Both the position numbers and the translations under genes were made by a program. Shown piece by piece: positions 37,018 through 45,586 of a stretch of 64,000 nt of DNA. Position 1 is the stretch's first letter, and the number at the start of each line of letters is the position of its first letter. The notes under the pieces were generated by a model that did not search any database, was not told the origin of the DNA, and saw only the letters and a list, made by a program, of their open reading frames with translations. This DNA comes from Gordonia mangrovi. Lineage in GTDB: Bacteria > Actinomycetota > Actinomycetes > Mycobacteriales > Mycobacteriaceae. The stretch lies in the NCBI RefSeq assembly GCF_024734075.1, contig NZ_CP102850.1:558001-622000 (forward strand), written 5' to 3'.

Positions 37018-38075
37018 CCACGGATCTTCGCATCGCCGTCCTCGGCGTCGGCATGATGGGCGCCGACCACGTCGCCCGCATCACCGAGCGCACCAAGGGC
37101 GCCACCGTCACCGTGCTCAATGACTACTTCCCGGACAAGGCCGAGGAATTGGCCGCAACCATCCCTGGGTGTCGGGTCATCAACGACCCGCTCGACGCCA
37201 TCGCCGATCCGGATGTCGACGCGGTCATCCTCGCCACCCCCGGCCCGACCCACGAGAAGCAGCTACTCGCCTGCCTCGAGGCCGGTAAGCCGGTCATGTG
37301 CGAGAAGCCGCTCACCACCGACGTCGCGACCTCACTGGAGATCGTCGAGAGGGAGGCAGAACTGGGCCGCAAGCTCATTCAGGTCGGCTTCATGCGCCGC
37401 TTCGACCACGAGTACGAGCAGCTCAAGGACCTTATCGACGATGGCACCTTCGGTCAGCCGTTGTTGGCGCACTTCGTGCATCGCAACCCGGCGGTACCGC
37501 CGAACTTCGACAGCGCGATGATCGTCAAGGACTCCCTCGTGCATGAGGTCGACGCGACACGGTTCTTCTTCGACGAGGAGATCACCTCGGTGCAGATCAT
37601 CGCACCCGGTTCGAATCCGAACGCTCCCGAAGGCCTCAAGGATCCGCAGATCGCCATCTTCACCACCGAATCCGGCAGGCACATCGACGTCGAGTGCTTC
37701 GTCACCACCGGTGTCGCCTATGAGGTACGCACCGAGCTGGTGGGCGAGCTGGGCTCGGCGTTTATCGGCCTCGACCAAGGACTGATCCGCAAGCAGCGCA
37801 ACCCGGTTCAGGCCGACACAGGCGACGGACGCAAGATCGCCGGCATCGCCACCGGGGATATCACGCCGTCGTTCGTCGAGCGATTCGGCGTCGCCTACGA
37901 TGTCGAGATCCAGCGCTGGGTCAACGCGGTCCGCCGCGGCGACAACGTCGACGGCCCCGGCGCCTGGGACGGGTACGCCGCCGCCGCGGTGTGCGCGGCC
38001 GGGGTCAAGGCACTCGAGACCGGTCAACCCCAGACCGTCGAAATGGTCTCGCGCGCATCCATTCCCGGCGCGTAG
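37014..38075 (+). CDS. iolG: Inositol 2-dehydrogenase
   Basis: The 353-residue Gfo/Idh enzyme oxidises myo-inositol to 2-keto-myo-inositol with NAD, the first catabolic step. The N-terminus LRIAVLGVGMMGADHVARI, EKP motif MCEKPLTTD, IQVGFMRRFDHEYEQL, HRNP, and VKDSLVHEVDATRFFF match the IolG group closely; the Asp/His of the last segment is the catalytic pair. It overlaps iolD by 4 bp and ends the iolC-iolG operon. This is the best IolG candidate of the five complete Gfo/Idh genes here. Confidence 0.9.
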   Translation: MTTDLRIAVLGVGMMGADHVARITERTKGATVTVLNDYFPDKAEELAATIPGCRVINDPLDAIADPDVDAVILATPGPTHEKQLLACLEAGKPVMCEKPLTTDVATSLEIVEREAELGRKLIQVGFMRRFDHEYEQLKDLIDDGTFGQPLLAHFVHRNPAVPPNFDSAMIVKDSLVHEVDATRFFFDEEITSVQIIAPGSNPNAPEGLKDPQIAIFTTESGRHIDVECFVTTGVAYEVRTELVGELGSAFIGLDQGLIRKQRNPVQADTGDGRKIAGIATGDITPSFVERFGVAYDVEIQRWVNAVRRGDNVDGPGAWDGYAAAAVCAAGVKALETGQPQTVEMVSRASIPGA

Positions 38076-38132
38076 GCGAAGCCGATCCGCCAACCCGAAT
38101 CCTGCCGACACGCACCGAACCAACACCAATCC

Positions 38133-38179
38133 GCTGGTCGAGTAGTTCCGGGCCGCTAGGCGAGGAGCGTATCGGGACC
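38133..38179 (+). repeat. Dispersed intergenic repeat, copy 2
   Basis: The block from CTGGTCGAGTAG to CGTATCGGGACC repeats the element at 14641 (shared CCGCTAGGCGAGG core) in the same orientation. It lies in the 184-bp gap between iolG and mmsA. Only one half of the inverted pair is present here. Confidence 0.7.
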
Positions 38180-38259
38180 GAACCAGGCGACGTCTGGGTA
38201 CGCCCATCACTTGTTCGCAGCCAGTCGACCGGCGCACACATCCACACAGGAGAATCACC

Positions 38260-39753
38260 ATGACCACCACCATCACCCATTGGGTCAACAACAAGGCCTA
38301 CCCCGGCACGTCGAGCAACACGGCGCCGGTGACCAACCCCGCGACCGGCGCTGTCACCGGCGAAGTCGCGCTGGCCAACGTCGAGGACGCGCGCGCGGTC
38401 ATCGACGCCGCCACCGCCGCCTTCCCGGCCTGGCGTGACACCAGCCTGGCCAAGCGCACGGCCATCCTGTTCCGCTTCCGCGAACTGCTCGAGGCCCGCA
38501 AACCCGAACTGGCCGCGATCGTCACCGCCGAACACGGCAAGGTCCTCTCCGACGCGCTCGGGGAGATCTCCCGAGGCCAGGAAGTCGCCGAGTTCGCCTG
38601 CGGAATCCCGCACCTGTTGAAGGGCGGCTACACCGAGAACGCCTCCACCAAGGTCGATGTGCACTCGGTGCGCCAACCGCTGGGACCTGTCGGCATCATC
38701 AGTCCGTTCAACTTCCCGGCGATGGTGCCGATGTGGTTCTTCCCGGTGGCCATCGCCGCCGGCAACACCGTGGTGCTCAAACCGTCCGAGAAGGACCCCA
38801 CCGCCGCCATCTGGCTCGCCGAACTCTGGAAAGAGGCGGGCCTGCCCGACGGTGTGTTCAACGTCCTCCAGGGTGACAAGACCGCGGTCGACGAGCTGCT
38901 CACCAACAAGGCCATCAAGTCGATCAGCTTTGTCGGCTCCACCCCGATCGCCGAGTACGTCTACTCCACCGGCACCGCCGCCGGCAAGCGCGTACAGGCC
39001 CTCGGCGGAGCCAAGAATCACGCCATCATCCTGCCCGACGCCGACCTCGACCTGGCGGCCGACGCCATGGTCAATGCCGGTTTCGGCTCCGCCGGTGAAC
39101 GCTGCATGGCGATCTCGGTGGCCGTGGCCGTCGGCGACGTTGCCGATGACCTCGTCGACAAGATCGCCGACCGTGCCAAGACCATCAAGACCGGCGACGG
39201 CACCCGCAACTCCGACATGGGCCCGCTGGTCACGAAGGTTCACCGGGACAAGGTCGCCTCCTACGTCGACGCGGGCGAACAAGCCGGCGCCACCGTCGTC
39301 CTTGACGGCCGCACCGTAGATCCCGACGGTGCAGCCGACGGATTCTGGCTGGGTCCGACCCTGTTCGACAACGTCACCCCCGACATGAGCATCTACACCG
39401 ACGAGATCTTCGGACCGGTCCTGTCGGTGGTACGCGTCGACTCCTACGACGAAGCGTTGGAGTTGATCAACTCCAACCCGTACGGCAATGGCACCGCCAT
39501 CTTCACCAACGATGGTGGCGCTGCCCGACGCTTCCAGAACGAGGTCGAGGTCGGCATGGTCGGCATCAACGTGCCCATCCCGGTTCCGATGGCCTACTAC
39601 AGCTTCGGCGGGTGGAAGGCGTCGCTCTTCGGCGACACCCACGCCCACGGCACCGAAGGCGTCCACTTCTTCACCCGAGCCAAGGCCATCACCACCCGTT
39701 GGCTCGACCCGAGCCACGGCGGACTGAATCTCGGATTCCCCCAGAATGCCTGA
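38260..39753 (+). CDS. mmsA: CoA-acylating methylmalonate/malonate semialdehyde dehydrogenase
   Basis: The 497-residue aldehyde dehydrogenase converts malonate semialdehyde to acetyl-CoA and CO2, the last step of inositol breakdown (IolA); the same enzyme serves valine catabolism. Asn151 in SPFNFPAMVPMWFFP and the catalytic Cys282 in GSAGERCMAISVAV are present. The GERCMA context without the general-base Glu is typical of the CoA-acylating group. It is separated from iolG by 184 bp holding a repeat, so it may have its own promoter. Confidence 0.92.
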   Translation: MTTTITHWVNNKAYPGTSSNTAPVTNPATGAVTGEVALANVEDARAVIDAATAAFPAWRDTSLAKRTAILFRFRELLEARKPELAAIVTAEHGKVLSDALGEISRGQEVAEFACGIPHLLKGGYTENASTKVDVHSVRQPLGPVGIISPFNFPAMVPMWFFPVAIAAGNTVVLKPSEKDPTAAIWLAELWKEAGLPDGVFNVLQGDKTAVDELLTNKAIKSISFVGSTPIAEYVYSTGTAAGKRVQALGGAKNHAIILPDADLDLAADAMVNAGFGSAGERCMAISVAVAVGDVADDLVDKIADRAKTIKTGDGTRNSDMGPLVTKVHRDKVASYVDAGEQAGATVVLDGRTVDPDGAADGFWLGPTLFDNVTPDMSIYTDEIFGPVLSVVRVDSYDEALELINSNPYGNGTAIFTNDGGAARRFQNEVEVGMVGINVPIPVPMAYYSFGGWKASLFGDTHAHGTEGVHFFTRAKAITTRWLDPSHGGLNLGFPQNA

Positions 39754-39786
39754 GACACAGTACGACTGAGACGGCTCGCAGCCGAT

Positions 39787-39826
39787 GTTGCCGTGTGACT
39801 CACCCCCCGGTGAGTCACACGGCAAC
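39787..39826. terminator. Perfect 18-bp stem terminator after mmsA
   Basis: GTTGCCGTGTGACTCACC (39787-39804) pairs perfectly with 39809-39826 across a CCCC loop. It lies between the convergent mmsA and the minus-strand Gfo/Idh gene. There is no U run, so it may work as an intrinsic terminator of the actinobacterial type. Confidence 0.85.
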
Positions 39827-39843
39827 TGTGCGTTGACGACCTG

Positions 39844-40860
39844 TCAGAGTCGGACGGTGTCACCCGTTTCGGAGCTGCGGCGCGCGGCGTCGAGTACGTC
39901 GAGCACGGCAATCCCCTCGGACGCCGGTACCGGCTGCTGTCCTCTGCCGTCAACGGCCGCGGCGAACTGCCGGTAGTACTCGTCGTAGCGACCCTGTGCC
40001 GACGGAATCGTCATCGACCCCTTTGCCGTCGACAACACGCCGAGGCGATCTTGGCGTTCGTAGCCCCAGGAGTCCAGGTTGTCGACCGGCCGCAGGCCTT
40101 GCTTGACCTGATCCGTCTGCACATCTGTGCCGTCGCTGACGTAGCTCCCCTCGGAGCCGTAGATACGCCACTGACGTGCCGCCACGTGATTGATCTTGCT
40201 GGCACTCACCGTCGAGTGAACGCCGCTCAGATGGTCCAACGAGATCGCGAATCCGCAGTCGGTACGACCCTCGGGCTGATCCACGACATCCAGATGCCCG
40301 TACACCGTGGCCGCCGGACCGAACAACCTCAGCATCTGGTCGACGAGGTGCGCACCGAGGTCGCGAAGCAGTCCCCCACTGGGGCCGGCATCGAGGCTTC
40401 CGGGTTCGTCGAGATCGAACCGCGACTCGCAACGCCAGATGTCGCCCAAACTCGGCAGGACCTCGGCGACGGTGGCCATGTCAGCATCCCAGCGGCGATT
40501 GTGGAAGACGCTGAGCAGGACTCCGGCCGACTCAGCTGCTGCCGCCAATTGGCGCCCACCCGCGGCGTCGGGCGCGAAGGGTTTGTCGGCGATGACGTGC
40601 ACTCCCCGCGCCACCGCCTCGAGCACCAGTTCGCGACGGGTATCCGGAGGCGTGGTGATGGTGACCGCGTCGACCCCGGCATCGAGCAACGCCGACAGCG
40701 AATCGAAGGTCGGGACACCCGGGAGATCCCCATTCACCTCGCGACGACGATCCGGACTGCGCGTGACGACGCCGACCAATTCGACCTCAGGTACGGCCGC
40801 GATGTACGGCGCGTGAAAGAGCCGCCCACCGGCGCCGTAACCGACCAAGCCCAGCTTCAT
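39844..40860 (-). CDS. Gfo/Idh/MocA-family oxidoreductase
   Basis: The 338-residue protein begins MKLGLVGYGAGGRLFHAPYI, typical of the YdgJ/scyllo-inositol dehydrogenase-like branch. ADKPFAPDA replaces the usual EKP glutamate with Asp, FHNRRWDADM follows, and the catalytic-site segment is GGLLRDLGAHLVDQML. I chose the start at 40860, which has GGAGG close upstream. It is divergent from iolT, and the operator-like TGTTCGGACA sits directly before its ribosome binding site. A cyclitol is the likely substrate, by context and branch. Confidence 0.86.
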   Translation of the reverse strand: MKLGLVGYGAGGRLFHAPYIAAVPEVELVGVVTRSPDRRREVNGDLPGVPTFDSLSALLDAGVDAVTITTPPDTRRELVLEAVARGVHVIADKPFAPDAAGGRQLAAAAESAGVLLSVFHNRRWDADMATVAEVLPSLGDIWRCESRFDLDEPGSLDAGPSGGLLRDLGAHLVDQMLRLFGPAATVYGHLDVVDQPEGRTDCGFAISLDHLSGVHSTVSASKINHVAARQWRIYGSEGSYVSDGTDVQTDQVKQGLRPVDNLDSWGYERQDRLGVLSTAKGSMTIPSAQGRYDEYYRQFAAAVDGRGQQPVPASEGIAVLDVLDAARRSSETGDTVRL

Positions 40861-40873
40861 ACAAGCCTCCATA

Positions 40874-40967
40874 TGTTCGGACAAATTAGTTGACCCTACG
40901 GTATCGACCTAGCGATTCGACAAGCAACACCCATTTCAGCGGAAAACTTTGACATTTTGTTAGGACA
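40874..40967. promoter_or_regulatory. Two operator-like sites in the Gfo/Idh-iolT divergent promoter
   Basis: TGTTCGGACA (40874-40883) lies next to the Gfo/Idh start, and TGTTAGGACA (40958-40967) lies nearer iolT, 9 bp after a TTGACA hexamer (40949-40954). On the reverse strand they read TGTCCGAACA and TGTCCTAACA. The second matches the IolR-type consensus at all positions. Confidence 0.63.
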
Positions 40968-41045
40968 TAGTCTGATCATCGGCTACGATCAGTTGTGACC
41001 ACCATCACGAGCGATGGTCGAATGTAACGCGATAGAGGAGTCCCC

Positions 41046-42518
41046 ATGTCCACCACCGACAGTTCGGACCTGGTCAACGAGCGAAAAGCCCTGCCACCGC
41101 TCGGTACCGGCGCCTTCCGCAGGCGCCTCCACGCGGTGGCACTGATCGCCACTCTCGGCGGTCTGCTGTTCGGCTACGACACCGGCGTCATCAATGGCGC
41201 GCTCGAGCCGATGAAGGAAGACCTCGGACTCACCGCCTTCACCGAGGGTGTGGTCACGAGCTCGTTGCTGTTCGCCGCGGCGTTCGGAGCCATGATCGGC
41301 GGGCGCCTCTCCGATGCGTGGGGTCGCCGCAAATCCATCATGCTGCTCGCCGTTCTCTTCCTGATCGGCGCCCTCACCTGCGTGGTGGCTCCAGGCTTCG
41401 GGGTGATGGTCTTCGGTCGCATCATCCTCGGGCTCGCCGTCGGCGCGGCCTCGACGGTGGTGCCGGTCTACCTCGCCGAACTCGCGCCCTACGAGATCCG
41501 CGGGTCACTCGCCGGCCGCAACGAGGTCATGATCGTCGTCGGTCAGCTCGCCGCATTCGTCGTCAACGCCATCATCGGCAACATCTGGGGCGAACACGAC
41601 GGGGTCTGGCGCATCATGCTCGCCGTGGCCGCACTTCCCGCGATCTGCCTGATGGTGGGCATGATGCGTGTCCCGGAATCTCCGCGCTGGCTCATTGCCC
41701 AGGACCGCCGCGACGAGGCGCTGACTGTTCTGTCGACTATCCGCACTCAGCAGCGCGCGCAGGCCGAGGTGGACATGATCAGCGAGATCCACGACATGGA
41801 GAAGGATCGTGTGCACGGCAGTTGGTCGTCGATCCGGGACAGTCGCTGGGTGCGGCGCATCATCCTCGTCGGTATCGGATTGGGTGTGGCTCAACAGCTC
41901 ACCGGCATCAACTCGATCATGTACTACGGCCAGTCGGTCCTGAAGGAAGCCGGATTCGAGTCGAACGCGGCACTCATCGCCAACATCGCGCCCGGCGTCA
42001 TCGCCGTGGCCGGCTCCATCACCGCACTGTGGCTGGCCCAGCACATGAACCGCCGCACGACGCTGATTATCGGCTACAGCCTCACCACCGTCTGCCATTT
42101 CCTCATCGGTATCGCATCGATCATGTTGCCCGTCGGCAACCCGTTGCGCCCCTACGTGATCCTGATTCTGGTTGTCCTGTTCGTCGGTTCGATGCAGACA
42201 TTCCTGAACGTCGCCACCTGGGTCCTGCTGTCGGAGATCTTCCCGCTGCAGATCCGCGGCCTGGCCATCGGCATCTCGGTGTTCTGCCTCTGGATGGCCA
42301 ACGCGTTCCTGGGCTTGTTCTTCCCGACGCTGGTCGAAGCCATCGGCATCACCGGAACGTTCTTCATGTTCGGCGTCGTCGGTATTTTCGCGATTCTCTT
42401 CGTCTACACCCAGGCTCCGGAAACCCGTGGGCGCACATTGGAAGAGGTGGAAGACGACGTCACCACCGGCGCAATCTACACCCACCATCTCCGGGCCAAG
42501 TCCGCCTCGCAGCGCTGA
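41046..42518 (+). CDS. iolT: Sugar porter-family MFS transporter, probable inositol permease
   Basis: The 490-residue protein has twelve predicted helices. Sugar-porter signatures are visible: GGLLFGYDTGVINGAL in helix 1, GRLSDAWGRRKSIML, PESPRWLI before the central loop, QQLTGINSIMYY, and PETRGRTLEEVE at the end. Proton-coupled inositol transporters (IolT) belong to this family, and position within the iol regulon supports that substrate; glucose or another sugar is possible. The ATG has GAGGAG just upstream. Confidence 0.86.
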   Translation: MSTTDSSDLVNERKALPPLGTGAFRRRLHAVALIATLGGLLFGYDTGVINGALEPMKEDLGLTAFTEGVVTSSLLFAAAFGAMIGGRLSDAWGRRKSIMLLAVLFLIGALTCVVAPGFGVMVFGRIILGLAVGAASTVVPVYLAELAPYEIRGSLAGRNEVMIVVGQLAAFVVNAIIGNIWGEHDGVWRIMLAVAALPAICLMVGMMRVPESPRWLIAQDRRDEALTVLSTIRTQQRAQAEVDMISEIHDMEKDRVHGSWSSIRDSRWVRRIILVGIGLGVAQQLTGINSIMYYGQSVLKEAGFESNAALIANIAPGVIAVAGSITALWLAQHMNRRTTLIIGYSLTTVCHFLIGIASIMLPVGNPLRPYVILILVVLFVGSMQTFLNVATWVLLSEIFPLQIRGLAIGISVFCLWMANAFLGLFFPTLVEAIGITGTFFMFGVVGIFAILFVYTQAPETRGRTLEEVEDDVTTGAIYTHHLRAKSASQR

Positions 42519-42554
42519 GCCGAGCGAGCGTAGACCGCCGACGCGATGCCGGTG

Positions 42555-42625
42555 GGCGGTGTCGCGTACCGCGCACCACAGGGGTTGCCGGCAACCCATG
42601 TGGCCGTCGGATACGCGACACCGCC
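42555..42625. terminator. Compound hairpin between iolT and the HNH gene
   Basis: The arms GGCGGTGTCGCGTA (42555-42568) and its complement (42612-42625) enclose an inner 16-bp palindrome GGGTTGCCGGCAACCC (42582-42597). It lies between two convergent genes and is a likely bidirectional terminator. The rest of the gap from 42626 to 42749 shows nothing recognisable. Confidence 0.75.
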
Positions 42626-42749
42626 GTCGCACCGGAGGTGCACTCTATGGAGTTCTCAAGGGACGGTTGCGGTCCCGACCGGGGCCGGGTGCGTGGGAAG
42701 TTGGTTGGCGGCGCTGTGTTCGGACGGCGCTGTGTTCAGATGGCGCTGT

Positions 42750-43997
42750 TCAGGCCGCGGCAGGCAGGTTGTCGAGGTTGAGGGTGCGTCGGTTGTAGGC
42801 GGGTATGGGTCGGCGGTGCGGGTCGACCGAAACGGGTGGGATGAGCCAGGGGTGTCGGTCGTGGCCCATGATCACCTCCCATCCGTTGTGGTGGATGTCG
42901 GCGTGACAGGATGGGCATAGCAGGCATCCGTTGTCCAGCACTGTGATTCCTCCGTCAGCCCAATGCGCGAGATGGTGTCCCTGGCAGCGGGTGGCCGCCA
43001 CTCCGCATTTGATGCAGCACTGATCCCGCTTGTGCAAGGCTTTGCGTAGGTGGGGCGGGAACAGGCGTTTCTCCTTACTCATCTCCATCGGCACCTGCTC
43101 ACCGTCGACGATCGCCACGGTCGCGGTGGTGTCGCAGGTCAGGGTGCGCAACGTGGCTTCGGTGAGTGACCCCATGAACGGTAGTTCGGCCAGGTCCGGG
43201 GTATCGGCCGGTACCGACACCAGCATCTGATGACGCGGCGCGGACGCCACATCACCACTGCGGGCGGCGATATCCAACAACGCTTCGAGCGCATCGGCGT
43301 GGCGGCGCTCCGGGCCGCGGGCATCAGGTGAGCCGTCGGGTTCGGGGCGGGGTGCCGCCAACTCTTCCATCGCCGCACTGAATTTTTCGCCGACGTCGGT
43401 GTTGAGGTCGGCGCGCACCTGCAGGCGGCCGTCACCGTCGACGTCGTGGGTGAGGGCATTGAGGTTGCGGTCCTCGCAGGCGGGGAGCCCACCGGTGTCC
43501 TCGGCCTGCTGATTACCCAGACGACGCGCGTGTTTACCGATCTCGGCGGGCGTGGCGCCGGAGAAGAACTGGGCGAGGAGGTCGGTCACGATAGTTAGAC
43601 GCGCCGCACCGTCGATCGGTTCCACCGATCTTGCCGCGACATGCTCGACACCTTTACCCACCGCATCCACGTGTTCGGCCGAGACAGCCCCGTCGGCGGC
43701 ATGGGCGGCCAGGGTCGGCAACTTGGCTCGCGCACCCGCAATGCGGATCAGCCGGGACGCGACCGCCGGCGCGAGCCCCATCACGATCAACAACTCACTC
43801 AACCTGCGACCATGATCGCGGGCCACCCCCAGCCGGTCGAGATGACCGACCACCGTGGCAGCGTGATGCTCGATCAGATTACGCAACGTGACCAGCGCGG
43901 TCATCGCGTCGAACGCCGCCCGCCCCGACATGTCGTCGGCAAAACACAGTTCACGCAATGAATCAGTGATGGTGGTGAGATCCCCCGAAGCTCCCAT
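42750..43997 (-). CDS. DUF222 / HNH endonuclease-domain protein (13E12-like)
   Basis: The 415-residue protein has an N-terminal DUF222 helical region (ITDSLRELCFADDMSGRAAFDAMTALVTLRNLIEHH in parts) and a C-terminal HNH module with CIKCG, HHLAHWADGG, and CLLCPSCHADIHH. Such proteins occur in many copies in actinobacterial genomes and are often counted with mobile 13E12 sequences. The nuclease function is inferred from the motif only. The start at 43997 (MGASGDLTTI) has GGAG upstream; a longer AT-richer upstream frame is less likely. Confidence 0.85.
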   Translation of the reverse strand: MGASGDLTTITDSLRELCFADDMSGRAAFDAMTALVTLRNLIEHHAATVVGHLDRLGVARDHGRRLSELLIVMGLAPAVASRLIRIAGARAKLPTLAAHAADGAVSAEHVDAVGKGVEHVAARSVEPIDGAARLTIVTDLLAQFFSGATPAEIGKHARRLGNQQAEDTGGLPACEDRNLNALTHDVDGDGRLQVRADLNTDVGEKFSAAMEELAAPRPEPDGSPDARGPERRHADALEALLDIAARSGDVASAPRHQMLVSVPADTPDLAELPFMGSLTEATLRTLTCDTTATVAIVDGEQVPMEMSKEKRLFPPHLRKALHKRDQCCIKCGVAATRCQGHHLAHWADGGITVLDNGCLLCPSCHADIHHNGWEVIMGHDRHPWLIPPVSVDPHRRPIPAYNRRTLNLDNLPAAA

Positions 43998-44314
43998 GAC
44001 TCCAAGGTATTCGAACGCCCGTTCGACGTCAAGGAATTTCTTGAAAATAGTGAAGAGAATTTTTCGGGGCCATCGGCGCATGCCTCAACAGCGTCACGGC
44101 AGCCGCATGCGATGGCGTTCTACTTTGCCGGTGGCAAATGACACTGGGGCAACCACCCGGCGCGAGGGGCGGCGGCGCATGCGCGGCCGCGGGAGAGCCT
44201 GCGCGGGTGGAGGTTTGACGCTCGGGCTGCGTGGCTTCGATAAGGGCTCGGCTAGCGTCTCGACCTACTCAACCACCCGAGAGGGGCTTGCCCTGCCGCC
44301 AAACGGTATCGAGA
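43998..44314. other. Intergenic region upstream of the HNH gene
   Basis: This 317-bp gap holds the probable HNH promoter in a locally AT-rich stretch (44025-44065) and the third copy of the dispersed repeat near its right end. I see no small gene with a convincing start. Confidence 0.6.
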
Positions 44315-44322
44315 TCACTTAC
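44233..44322. repeat. Dispersed intergenic repeat, copy 3, inverted
   Basis: Read on the minus strand, 44280 to 44233 gives GGTTGAGTAGGTCGAGACGC, then TAGCCGAG and TTATCGAAGCC, which aligns with the copies at 14641 and 38133. A GTATCGAGATCACTTA stretch (44307-44322) pairs with the outer half of the element. It overlaps the last few bases of the first desaturase gene. Confidence 0.65.
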
Positions 44323-45517
44323 GGGACAGCTTGTTTCGCTTCAGATCGGCGATCGCGGATTTGAGACCGCCTGCGGCGCGCGGGATTCCGGCGAAGCGAC
44401 GTTCCGACGCGGTCTCCGGAGCGTCGTCGGCAGTGTCGCGGAGGAATTGGTCGGGCAGGGCCAGCTTGTTGATCGTGCGCAACGTCTTCATGTACTGCAC
44501 GAACAGCGACCCCGTGGTGTAGGGGAGGTCGTACTTGTCGCAGAGCGCACGCACACGTTCGGCGATCTCGGCGTAGCGGTTGCTGGGCAGATCCGGGTAT
44601 AGGTGGTGCTCGATCTGATAGCAGAGGTTGCCACTGAGAAACGCCATCGCGGGGCCCGCGTTGAAGTTGGCGGTACCCAGCATCTGGCGCAGGTACCACT
44701 GCCCGTGCGTCTCATCTTCCAGCGACTCGGTCGTGAACTTCTCTGCGCCGTCGGGGAAATGGCCGCAGAAGATCACCACGTAGGCCCACAGGTTGCGGAT
44801 GACGTTGGCACTGAGGTTTGCCGTCAGCGTGTGGCGCGCATTCGGCCCCGACAGCACCGGGAAGAGCACGTAGTCCTTGGCAACCTGCCGGCCGATCTTC
44901 CGTAGGAACAGCTTGATCTGCGGAATCGCCTCTTCCTTGGACTTCCTTCCCTCGATGACCTCCTTGAGCGCGAGGTCGTGCAACCCGATGCCCCACTCGA
45001 AGGTGAGCGCCAGCAGCACGTTGAACAGCGGCTGGAAGGCCCGCCGAGGCTCCCACGGTTCATCTCGGGTCACACGCAGGATCTTGTAGCCCACGTCGTC
45101 GTCCATGCCGACGACGTTGGTGTACTTGTGATGGATGTAGTTGTGCGAGTGCTTCCAATGCGGCGACGCGCACACCATGTCCCACTCCCACGTGGTGGAG
45201 TGGACCTCGGGATCGTTCATCCAATCCCATTGCCCGTGCATCACATTGTGGCCGAGCTCCATGTTCTCGATGATCTTCGAGAGCGCCAACGACCCGGTGC
45301 CGAGCCACCACAGCGAACGCTTGTGACTGCCGAGCAACGCGACTCGCCCGACCACCTCGAGGGCACGGTGCGCGACGATGGTGCGCCGCAGGTACCGGAC
45401 ATCACGTAGTCCCCGATCGGCTTCGATCTCGCGTCGAAGCGCATCGAGTTCCGCGCCGAGTGCCTCGACGTCCGCATCGGTCAGATGGGCGTACTCATTG
45501 ATGTCGGTGATGGCCAT
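44315..45517 (-). CDS. DesA3-type membrane fatty acyl-CoA desaturase
   Basis: The 400-residue membrane desaturase has the three histidine boxes of acyl-CoA delta-9 desaturases: HNVMH (90-94), HNYIHH (125-130) and QIEHH near the C-terminus. These bind a di-iron centre. In mycobacteria DesA3 makes oleoyl-CoA from stearoyl-CoA with the Rv3230c reductase. It shares most of its sequence with the next gene upstream, 69 bp away, so this is a tandem duplication. It lacks the extra segment near 230-250 and the long basic tail of its neighbour. Confidence 0.92.
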   Translation of the reverse strand: MAITDINEYAHLTDADVEALGAELDALRREIEADRGLRDVRYLRRTIVAHRALEVVGRVALLGSHKRSLWWLGTGSLALSKIIENMELGHNVMHGQWDWMNDPEVHSTTWEWDMVCASPHWKHSHNYIHHKYTNVVGMDDDVGYKILRVTRDEPWEPRRAFQPLFNVLLALTFEWGIGLHDLALKEVIEGRKSKEEAIPQIKLFLRKIGRQVAKDYVLFPVLSGPNARHTLTANLSANVIRNLWAYVVIFCGHFPDGAEKFTTESLEDETHGQWYLRQMLGTANFNAGPAMAFLSGNLCYQIEHHLYPDLPSNRYAEIAERVRALCDKYDLPYTTGSLFVQYMKTLRTINKLALPDQFLRDTADDAPETASERRFAGIPRAAGGLKSAIADLKRNKLSRK

Positions 45518-45586
45518 TGGTTCTCATTATGCCTGCGCCCGCGCACGGGACGCACCCGAGGCACCACGCGGTCGGGCGGGTTGCGC

